A stretch of DNA of 42,801 bases from Rhodospirillaceae bacterium (GTDB taxonomy: Bacteria; Pseudomonadota; Alphaproteobacteria; CACIAM-22H2), in contig SHVT01000005.1 in NCBI GenBank assembly GCA_009694125.1, positions 1-42,801 of the forward strand, given 5' to 3'. Shown piece by piece: positions 37,199-42,801 of this stretch. How positions within the stretch are numbered: position 1 is the stretch's first letter; every line of letters begins with the position of its first letter. The notes beneath the pieces are model-generated. The model was not told where the DNA came from, did no database searches, and was given only the letters and a program-made list of their open reading frames with translations. The position numbers and the translations under genes are program-made.

Positions 37199-37723
37199 TC
37201 AGGCGCCGACGGTCGCCTGCGTCTTTCGAGCCTTCACCAGTTTGCGGAGGATAACGTCGCGCCGCAAATTCGACAGATGATCGACGAAAAGCACCCCGTC
37301 GAGATGATCCATTTCATGCTGAATGCCGGTCGACAACAGGCCCTTTGCGTGGATTTCGCGGATTTCGTTGTCATGGTCGATGAAGCGGATGCGCGCCTCG
37401 GCCGGCCTGGTCACATCGGCGTATTGGTTGGGCAGCGACAGGCAACCTTCCTTGCAGGCGATCGTCTCAGGACTCGCCCAGACGATTTCGGGATTCGCCA
37501 AGCGCATCGGCTGGCGATCTTCCCCCTCGTGTGCGGCGTCAACGACGATGACCCGCACATTCACGCCGATCTGCGGCGCGGCGAGCCCGATACCGGGTGC
37601 GAGATACATGGTTTCGAGCATGTCGTCCATCAAACGGCGGATCTGGGCATCGACGCGCTCAACCGGCCGGCATTTCACCTTAAGACGAGGGTCGGGCGCG
37701 ATGATGATAGGGAGAATGGCCAT
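37199..37723 (-). CDS. def: Peptide deformylase
   Basis: A 174-residue metalloprotease that removes the formyl group from nascent proteins. The three PDF motifs are [10 protein letters not shown] (44-53), EGCLSLP with metal ligand Cys94, and QHEMDH with His136, Glu137 and His140. ATG 37723 gives [17 protein letters not shown], the family N-terminus; an open upstream frame to 37906 has no homology. A TTGACC...TACCTA pair with a 17-base spacer (37800-37772, minus strand) is a weak promoter candidate. It is the first gene of def-fmt-truA. Confidence 0.97.
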   Translation of the reverse strand: MAILPIIIAPDPRLKVKCRPVERVDAQIRRLMDDMLETMYLAPGIGLAAPQIGVNVRVIVVDAAHEGEDRQPMRLANPEIVWASPETIACKEGCLSLPNQYADVTRPAEARIRFIDHDNEIREIHAKGLLSTGIQHEMDHLDGVLFVDHLSNLRRDVILRKLVKARKTQATVGA

Positions 37724-37823
37724 GGCGAAACGAATCGATTCCGGATTCGACGTTGATGTGCGGTCGCTCAGTAGGTAGATCGCAGGGCGGCGCCGGTCAA
37801 GAAACCTCGCAATGGCGGGTTCG

Positions 37824-37852
37824 TTGCCCGGCTGAAAGTCCGCTGTTATGGT
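37824..37852 (+). promoter_or_regulatory. Candidate promoter for the PEP-mutase/ICL-family gene
   Basis: TTGCCC (37824-37829), 17-base spacer, TATGGT (37847-37852), then a ribosome-binding AAGGAG about 7-12 bases before the ATG at 37897. Confidence 0.45.
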
Positions 37853-37896
37853 CCGCCCCCGACTCACCGTCTCCAGCAACCTGAAGGAGTGGCGCG

Positions 37897-38757
37897 ATGT
37901 CCCCAACCCAGCGCCTTCGCCAATTGCTCGCCGAACCGGGCCTGCTCTTGATGCCGGCTTGTTATGACGCGATTTCCGCGCGGCTGGTCGAAAATGCCGG
38001 CTACAAGCTCTCGTTCATGAGCGGGTTTTCGGTGGCGGCGGCGCGGCTGGGCCTTCCCGATACCGGGTTGATCTCCTTCGCTGAAATGCTCGACCAGTTG
38101 CGGAACATCTGCAACGCCACCAGCCTCCCGATCGTCGCCGACGGCGACACTGGATACGGCAACGCGCTGAACGTACAGCGGACGGTCGCCGATTTCGCCC
38201 GCGCCGGGGCCGCCTGTGTCATGATCGAGGACCAGGTTTGGCCCAAGAAATGCGGCCATACTAAAGGCAAGCGGGTGGTGTCCCGCGCCGAGGCTCGGAT
38301 GAAAATACGGGCCGCCGTCGATGCGCGCACGCGCACCGAGGTTCTGATCATGGCGCGCACGGACGCGCGCGCCGTACTGGGCTATGAAGCCGCGCTGGAG
38401 CGCTGCCATGATTTTGTCGAGGAAGGCGCCGACATTGTTTTTCTAGAGGCGCCCGAAAGCGAGGACGAGATGCGGCGGTTCTGCCGCGAAATCAAGCGGC
38501 CCACCATGTGCAATCTGCTGCTCGGCGGAAAGACGCCGGTCTTGCCGCCGGTCAAGCTGGGGGAGATGGGTTACAAGATCGCCGTCTATCCGCTCGAGCT
38601 GCTTTCGGCGGCCATCGTCGCCATGCAGCGTTCGCTGGCCGAACTCGCCAATACCGGCGTCGTCGCCAAATCGGCGCTGTCCTTCGAGGAATTGAAGACG
38701 CTCGTCGGCTTTCCTCGCTATTACGAGGGCGAAGCGAAGTACCGCGCGGCCGAATAA
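37897..38757 (+). CDS. Isocitrate lyase/PEP mutase family protein
   Basis: A 286-residue TIM-barrel C-C lyase/decarboxylase. The metal-binding loop is ADGDTGYGNALNVQRTVADF, and the active-site segment IEDQVWPKKCGHTKGK carries the KKCGH signature of isocitrate lyase-type members. RTDARAVLGYEAALER and VFLEAPESEDEMRRF follow. Family members include oxaloacetate decarboxylases, methylisocitrate lyases, dimethylmalate lyases and PEP mutases. The length is too short for a full isocitrate lyase. No phosphonate or propionate genes are near, so the substrate is unassigned. Strong RBS (AAGGAG). It precedes rmuC by 21 bases. Confidence 0.87.
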   Translation: MSPTQRLRQLLAEPGLLLMPACYDAISARLVENAGYKLSFMSGFSVAAARLGLPDTGLISFAEMLDQLRNICNATSLPIVADGDTGYGNALNVQRTVADFARAGAACVMIEDQVWPKKCGHTKGKRVVSRAEARMKIRAAVDARTRTEVLIMARTDARAVLGYEAALERCHDFVEEGADIVFLEAPESEDEMRRFCREIKRPTMCNLLLGGKTPVLPPVKLGEMGYKIAVYPLELLSAAIVAMQRSLAELANTGVVAKSALSFEELKTLVGFPRYYEGEAKYRAAE

Positions 38758-38778
38758 GGAGCCGAATCGCGGCCCGCC

Positions 38779-39918
38779 ATGGACATTTTCCTGATCGTTC
38801 TGGCGATTTTCGCCACAGCTTTGGCCGCGGCGATCTTGGCTTGGGGTCGCGGGCGGGCAGCGGGCGGCGACGTAGCGGGACTCGCCCGCGCCGCGGAAAA
38901 GCTGGTTTCGATGCAAAGCGAACTTGCCGGCCGATTGAGCCAGATCGCTGAACAATCCACGACGGCCCAGGCCCAGCTTGGGGAAAGGTTGCAGGCCCAG
39001 GAAAGGGCGCTATCCAAGACGCTGGACGAACGCCTCGGCGAGGTGACCAAACGTGTCCATGAGGGCTTGGAGAAATCCGCCGCGCAGTCGGCGATAACGC
39101 TCGGCGATTTGCGCGAGCGCCTCGCCATCATTCACACGGCTCAGGAAACGATAACCAAGCTATCGACCCAAGTCGTGGGTTTGCAGGACATCCTCTCCAA
39201 CAAACAGGCTCGCGGCGCCTTCGGCGAAATCCAGCTCGAACGCATCGTCGCCGACCTGTTGCCGCGCGCGGAATACTCATTTCAGGCCACCATCGGCGGA
39301 CGTCATCGGGTCGATTGTTTATTGCATTTACCGCCACCTTACGGACCGCTCGCCATCGACGCGAAATTTCCGCTCGAGGGTTATCGCGCGCTTCGCGAGG
39401 CGACCGACGAGACGGCGCGCCTCCAGGCTCAACGCAGCTTCGCCGCGGCGGTCGTCACCCATATCCGGGACATCGCGGAGAAATACATCGTCCCCGGCAT
39501 GACCGCGGAAGGCGCGTTGATGTTCCTCCCCAGCGAAGCCGTCTATGCCGAGCTTCATGCCGGGTTCCCCGAGGTGGTCGAGCGCGCCCACCGCTTGCGC
39601 GTATTCATCGTGTCGCCGACGACCCTGTGGGCGACGCTCAACACCATGCGCGCGATCCTCAAGGATGTTCGCATGCAGGAGCAGGCGGGGCTGATCCAGA
39701 AAGAGGTCGGGGCGTTGCTCCGCGACGTCGTTCGCCTCGACGAACGCGTTGCCAAGTTGCAGACGCACTTCGAACACACGACCGAGGACATACGTGGCAT
39801 TCGGATTTCGGCGGAGAAAGTGACGAAACGCGCCGAACGCATTGGCGAGGTGAGGCTTGAGGAACCCGAGCTGCCACTACCCACCGTTGAGATCGCGGCT
39901 CCAAAGGCGTCGGACTAG
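38779..39918 (+). CDS. rmuC: DNA recombination protein RmuC
   Basis: A 379-residue RmuC homologue that limits inversions at short inverted repeats in E. coli. An N-terminal anchor (DIFLIVLAIFATALAAAILA) precedes a long coiled coil (about 30-125). The conserved nuclease-like core has KQARGAFGEIQLERIVADLL, DCLLHLPPPYGPLAIDAKFP and EGALMFLPSEAVYAELHA. Another conserved segment is RVFIVSPTTLWATLNTMRAI. It is convergent with recR; the two stops are separated by one base. Confidence 0.93.
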   Translation: MDIFLIVLAIFATALAAAILAWGRGRAAGGDVAGLARAAEKLVSMQSELAGRLSQIAEQSTTAQAQLGERLQAQERALSKTLDERLGEVTKRVHEGLEKSAAQSAITLGDLRERLAIIHTAQETITKLSTQVVGLQDILSNKQARGAFGEIQLERIVADLLPRAEYSFQATIGGRHRVDCLLHLPPPYGPLAIDAKFPLEGYRALREATDETARLQAQRSFAAAVVTHIRDIAEKYIVPGMTAEGALMFLPSEAVYAELHAGFPEVVERAHRLRVFIVSPTTLWATLNTMRAILKDVRMQEQAGLIQKEVGALLRDVVRLDERVAKLQTHFEHTTEDIRGIRISAEKVTKRAERIGEVRLEEPELPLPTVEIAAPKASD

Positions 39919-39919
39919 C

Positions 39920-40513
39920 CTAAACCGGCCGTCTGGCATTAAGCGCGGTCGATAAAGTGCCATCGTCGAGATAATCGAGTTCGCCCCCGATCGGCACGCC
40001 ATGGGCGAGACGGCTGACCGCCACCCCGGCGCCGGCCAGGCGATCGGTGACGTAATGAACGGTGGCCTGGCCTTCGACCGTGGCATTCATCGCCAGAATG
40101 ACTTCTTTCACGGCGGGATCGGCGGCCCGGCGCACCAAACCGGCGATCGCGAGTTCCTCAGGCCCAACGCCGTCGAGTGCCGAAAGCACCCCACCCAGCA
40201 CATGATAGCGGCCGCGGAAGGCGCCGGATCGTTCGATCGCCCACAGATCGGCGACGTCCTCGATCACGCACAGGGTCGCGGCGTCGCGTCTCGGATCGTT
40301 GCAGATCGCGCACGGGTCGCTGGTGTCGAGATTGCCGCAGGATGAACAGCTATGCAGCGCGTCGGCGACGGCGGTCAGCGCCTCGGCCAGGGCCATCATC
40401 AAACCGTCGCGGCGTTTGAGAAGATGGAGCGCCGCGCGCCGTGCCGAACGCGGCCCCAGACCGGGCAGTTTGGAGAGAAGTTGGATCAGCCGCTCGATTT
40501 CGGCGCCACCCAT
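39920..40513 (-). CDS. recR: Recombination protein RecR
   Basis: A 197-residue ring-forming protein that with RecO (and RecF) loads RecA at gaps. The N-terminal helix-hairpin-helix is [20 protein letters not shown]. The zinc finger is [16 protein letters not shown] (Cys56, 59, 68, 71). The Toprim domain starts [17 protein letters not shown], and [19 protein letters not shown] is at the end. ATG 40513 is 13 bases after the ybaB stop. The dnaX-ybaB-recR order is conserved across proteobacteria. Confidence 0.97.
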   Translation of the reverse strand: MGGAEIERLIQLLSKLPGLGPRSARRAALHLLKRRDGLMMALAEALTAVADALHSCSSCGNLDTSDPCAICNDPRRDAATLCVIEDVADLWAIERSGAFRGRYHVLGGVLSALDGVGPEELAIAGLVRRAADPAVKEVILAMNATVEGQATVHYVTDRLAGAGVAVSRLAHGVPIGGELDYLDDGTLSTALNARRPV

Positions 40514-40526
40514 CGGGGAACGCCAC

Positions 40527-40850
40527 TCAGATCGGTAGCTTAAACCCCGCCGGCAGCGACAAGCCGCCGGTCATCTTCGACATCTCGTCGGCCACATGCG
40601 CCTCGGTCTTGATGCGCGCGTCATTACACGCGGCAATGATCAAATCTTCCAGCACTTCGACTTCCTTCGGGTCGAGGAGTCCCGCGTCGATCTTGATGCG
40701 CCGCATCTCGCCCTTGCCGGAAACGGTGACGGTGACCATGCCGGCGCCGGCCGCGCCGGTGATTTCGGCGGCACCCAGTTTTTCCTGAAGCTCGGCCATC
40801 TTGGATTGCATCTCTTGGGCCTGCTTCATCAATTGTCCGAGATTCTTCAT
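40527..40850 (-). CDS. YbaB/EbfC family nucleoid-associated protein
   Basis: A 107-residue dimeric DNA-binding protein. [20 protein letters not shown] opens the protein, followed by [19 protein letters not shown] and the [18 protein letters not shown] strand. The C-terminal helical segment is [20 protein letters not shown]. The start ATG overlaps the dnaX stop (ATGA), and recR follows, the conserved dnaX-ybaB-recR arrangement. It is proposed to act with the replication/recombination machinery, although its exact role is not settled. Confidence 0.95.
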   Translation of the reverse strand: MKNLGQLMKQAQEMQSKMAELQEKLGAAEITGAAGAGMVTVTVSGKGEMRRIKIDAGLLDPKEVEVLEDLIIAACNDARIKTEAHVADEMSKMTGGLSLPAGFKLPI

Positions 40851-42688
40851 AACAGTTCGTCTCCTTCGCCAAATTCCTGGGGCACATCGGTTTCGGCACC
40901 GACCGGCGGCGCCTCCTTGCGGCGAACCGCTTCGATCGTCGCGCCGGGAAAAACGTCGAGCACCGCCCGGACCAGCGGATGGCGAGCAATCTGCGCGCGC
41001 GCCGCGGCGTCCTGGATCCGCCCCTGTTCGGCCAATGTTAGCTCGCCCGGTTCATTGGCGAGACTGACGACCCAACGCCGGCCCGTCCAGGCACTCAACA
41101 GCGCCGCAACCTTGCTGGGAAGCGTCGCCGGCGCCTCGCTTGTCTGCCGGAATTCCAGGCGGCCGGGTTCAAACCGAACGAGATGGACATTGTTCATAAG
41201 GTGGCCGTGCACGATGCCTTCCCTGCGCATGGCAAAGAGGTCGGCCAGCTCGGCGAAGCTCGTGGGAATGGCTTGCGCGGCGGAGGTCGGCGCTACTTCC
41301 GGTTCGGCCTCCGGTTTTCGCGCCAGCGCCGCTTGGGATTGTCCCGGCGACGGTGTTGCGGCGGCACCCCGCCGTGCCCCGGTGGTGGCACCGTCGGGTA
41401 GACCCTGGGGCGGCGTCGAGTAGGGCTCTTTTTTCGGCGCGGCCCCGGCGAGCACGGGCGTCTCCTCGGAAGCCGGGGATTGCGCCGCCTGCCGGTAGGC
41501 CGCGACCAAATCCGCCGGCGACGGCAATTCCGCCGCATAAGCGAGGCGGATGACGACCATTTCGGCGGCGGCCCGCCCCAGCGGCGCCTCGCGGGCCTCT
41601 CCCAACCCCTTCAGCAACATTTGCCACGCGCGAGCGAGCGCCGGCAGGCCCAGGCGTTGGGCGAGATCGAGGCCACGTTTGGCTTCGACCTCCGATGTCG
41701 CGGGATCGCCGGCCGCGGCCGGCGTCAGTTTCACTCGTGTTACCCAATGGACGAGATCGAGCAAATCCTCGATCACGGCGATTGGGTCGGCGCCGTCGCG
41801 ATGGAGAGCGGAAAGTCCGGCGAGCGCGGCCGCGACATCGCCCCGCATGATCGCTTCGAGCAGATCGAAGCCGCGCGTGCGATCGACCAGACCAAGCAGC
41901 TCACGAATTTCACCGTCGCCAAGGGATGCATCGGCATGAGCCATGGCGCGGTCGAGTAATGACAGCCCGTCGCGCACGGAGCCATCGGCGGCGCGGGCGA
42001 GCAGCGACGCCGCCGTCGCCGACAGAATTGTCCCTTCCTTGGCGGCCACCGCGGCGAGGTGGGCGGCCAGGGTTTCCTGATCGAGGCGCCGGAGATCGAA
42101 ACGCTGACAGCGCGAGAGCACCGTCACCGGGACCTTGCGGATTTCCGTCGTGGCGAAAACGAATTTCACGTGCGCGGGCGGCTCCTCCAGAGTCTTGAGG
42201 AGGGCGTTGAAGGCCGCCTTCGACAGCATGTGGACTTCATCGATGATGTAGATCTTGAAACGGGCGGTCACCGGCCGGTAGCCGACCCCGTCGATGATTT
42301 CCCGGATATTGTCGACCCCGGTGCGGCTCGCGGCGTCCATCTCCAGGACGTCGATGTGCCGGTCTTCGGCAATCGCGACGCAGTGTTCGCAAACACCGCA
42401 GGGATCGACGGTGGCACCGCCCTTGCCATCGGCGCCGACGCAATTGAGCGCGCGCGCGATGATTCGGGCCGTGGTGGTCTTGCCCACGCCCCGCACCCCG
42501 GTCAGCATGAAGGCGTGCGCGAGCCGGCCCGTGGCAAAGGCGTTAGATAGTGTCCGTACCATCGCACCCTGCCCGATCAGTTCGGACAGCTTGGTTGGCC
42601 GGTATTTGCGGGCCAAAACGCGATAGTGCACGGCTGGTTCCTGGCTGGTCATCGGCGGCCGGCGGAGGCTCGGTTGATCCACGGGCAT
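40847..42688 (-). CDS. dnaX: DNA polymerase III subunits gamma and tau
   Basis: A 613-residue clamp-loader ATPase. Walker A is GVRGVGKTTTA (64-74), the zinc cluster uses Cys83, Cys97, Cys100 and Cys103 (CGVCEHC), Walker B is FKIYIIDEVHMLSK, and FATTEIRKVPVTVLSRCQRF contains the sensor/SRC arginine-finger motif. The collar and a Pro/Ala-rich linker lead to a C-terminal tau-like region, LSAWTGRRWVVSLANEPGEL. No AAAAAAG slippery site was seen, so a gamma form by the E. coli route is unlikely. ATG 42688 is used; ATG 42652 is an equally possible start (MTSQEPAVHYRVLARKYRP). It lies just after the ffs RNA on the same strand. Confidence 0.95.
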   Translation of the reverse strand: MPVDQPSLRRPPMTSQEPAVHYRVLARKYRPTKLSELIGQGAMVRTLSNAFATGRLAHAFMLTGVRGVGKTTTARIIARALNCVGADGKGGATVDPCGVCEHCVAIAEDRHIDVLEMDAASRTGVDNIREIIDGVGYRPVTARFKIYIIDEVHMLSKAAFNALLKTLEEPPAHVKFVFATTEIRKVPVTVLSRCQRFDLRRLDQETLAAHLAAVAAKEGTILSATAASLLARAADGSVRDGLSLLDRAMAHADASLGDGEIRELLGLVDRTRGFDLLEAIMRGDVAAALAGLSALHRDGADPIAVIEDLLDLVHWVTRVKLTPAAAGDPATSEVEAKRGLDLAQRLGLPALARAWQMLLKGLGEAREAPLGRAAAEMVVIRLAYAAELPSPADLVAAYRQAAQSPASEETPVLAGAAPKKEPYSTPPQGLPDGATTGARRGAAATPSPGQSQAALARKPEAEPEVAPTSAAQAIPTSFAELADLFAMRREGIVHGHLMNNVHLVRFEPGRLEFRQTSEAPATLPSKVAALLSAWTGRRWVVSLANEPGELTLAEQGRIQDAAARAQIARHPLVRAVLDVFPGATIEAVRRKEAPPVGAETDVPQEFGEGDELL

Positions 42689-42700
42689 AAGGCGCCGGGT

Positions 42701-42797
42701 GGGAGGCTGGACGAACGACCCGGACCTGAACTCGTTACGGCTGCTTCCTTCCGGACCTGGCCGGGTTGGCGAGGAGCCCGTCCGCCGCCAACCTCCC
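42701..42797 (-). ncRNA. ffs: Signal recognition particle 4.5S RNA
   Basis: On the minus strand the ~97-nt RNA starts GGGAGGTTGGCGG and ends CCAGCCTCCC, which pair to close the long hairpin. The conserved apical segment CAGGTCCGGAAGGAAGCAGC with GGAA tetraloop and GTAACGAG following is the universal Ffh-binding domain of bacterial SRP RNA. It pairs with Ffh to deliver ribosomes to FtsY and SecYEG/YidC. The gene lies 12 bases upstream of dnaX, a known alphaproteobacterial arrangement. The promoter lies beyond the window. Confidence 0.95.
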
Positions 42798-42801
42798 GAA
42801 G

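Noticed and set aside
41161-41181. tRNA T-arm-like GGTTCAAACC
   Set aside because: It lies inside dnaX with no surrounding cloverleaf.
40847-42688. Programmed frameshift in dnaX giving a gamma subunit
   Set aside because: No A-rich slippery heptamer is visible in the GC-rich linker.
1-42801. CRISPR arrays, IS elements, prophage or defence islands
   Set aside because: No direct-repeat arrays, transposase motifs, integrases or defence-gene domains were seen; gene content is housekeeping throughout.

Overview
This window is a gene-dense, GC-rich stretch of chromosome that looks alphaproteobacterial, most likely from the Rhodospirillales or a near relative. The inference rests on gene content and order rather than a database search. 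Supporting points are a DUF3035 (BamF-type) lipoprotein, a DUF2336 HEAT-like protein, an endonuclease-type MutL, the order ffs-dnaX-ybaB-recR, the order rpmH-rnpA-yidD-yidC-engB-argB, and def-fmt-truA facing dapD-dapE. There are no insertion sequences, prophage genes, CRISPR arrays or tRNA/rRNA genes that I can support. No stretch longer than 300 bases lacks a gene. The largest gaps are 16155-16407 (a terminator-like hairpin after ribF plus the ileS leader) and 32668-32887 (a divergent promoter region).

Layout from left to right. (1) 1-881: 3'-truncated xseA (minus), divergent from purD (plus), with tadA convergent to purD. (2) 2804-6009: a plus-strand run of a class-I glutamine-amidotransferase-like C26 hydrolase, an RluB-type pseudouridine synthase, rsmD and an Old Yellow Enzyme reductase. 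(3) 6031-17367: a long minus-strand series, in transcription order ribF, ileS, lspA, DUF3035 lipoprotein, active M16 protease, inactive M16 partner, pgi and mutL. mutL carries an apparent one-base frameshift. (4) 17476-22553: a MaoC dehydratase divergent from a Crp/Fnr regulator that is translationally coupled to a coiled-coil OmpA-domain envelope protein, then a methyltransferase, marC, and an RlmI-like rRNA methyltransferase. (5) 22616-26440 (minus): a 59-residue membrane peptide, an orphan sensor kinase, and a two-gene unit of an FAD/disulfide oxidoreductase with a TVP38/TMEM64 membrane protein. (6) 26565-30864 (plus): a clear sigma70-like promoter driving rpmH-rnpA-yidD-yidC-engB, followed by argB. 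(7) 30899-37723: a frameshifted DUF2336 gene (minus), dapD-dapE plus an uncharacterised membrane protein (plus), then def-fmt-truA (minus). (8) 37897-42797: a PEP-mutase/isocitrate-lyase-family enzyme and rmuC (plus), then the minus-strand ffs-dnaX-ybaB-recR recombination/replication unit.

Most genes are housekeeping: translation and RNA modification (ileS, truA, tadA, rluB-type, rsmD, rlmI-like, fmt, def, rpmH, rnpA), membrane and envelope biogenesis (lspA, BamF-type lipoprotein, yidC, yidD, ffs, OmpA-domain protein), lysine/arginine/purine synthesis (dapD, dapE, argB, purD), and DNA repair (xseA, mutL, rmuC, recR, dnaX). I did not find a convincing new multi-gene system. The points most worth a second look are two independent one-base frameshifts (mutL and DUF2336), the TVP38/disulfide-oxidoreductase pair with a substituted catalytic histidine, the Crp/Fnr-OmpA unit with its upstream inverted repeat, and several small or uncharacterised membrane proteins.
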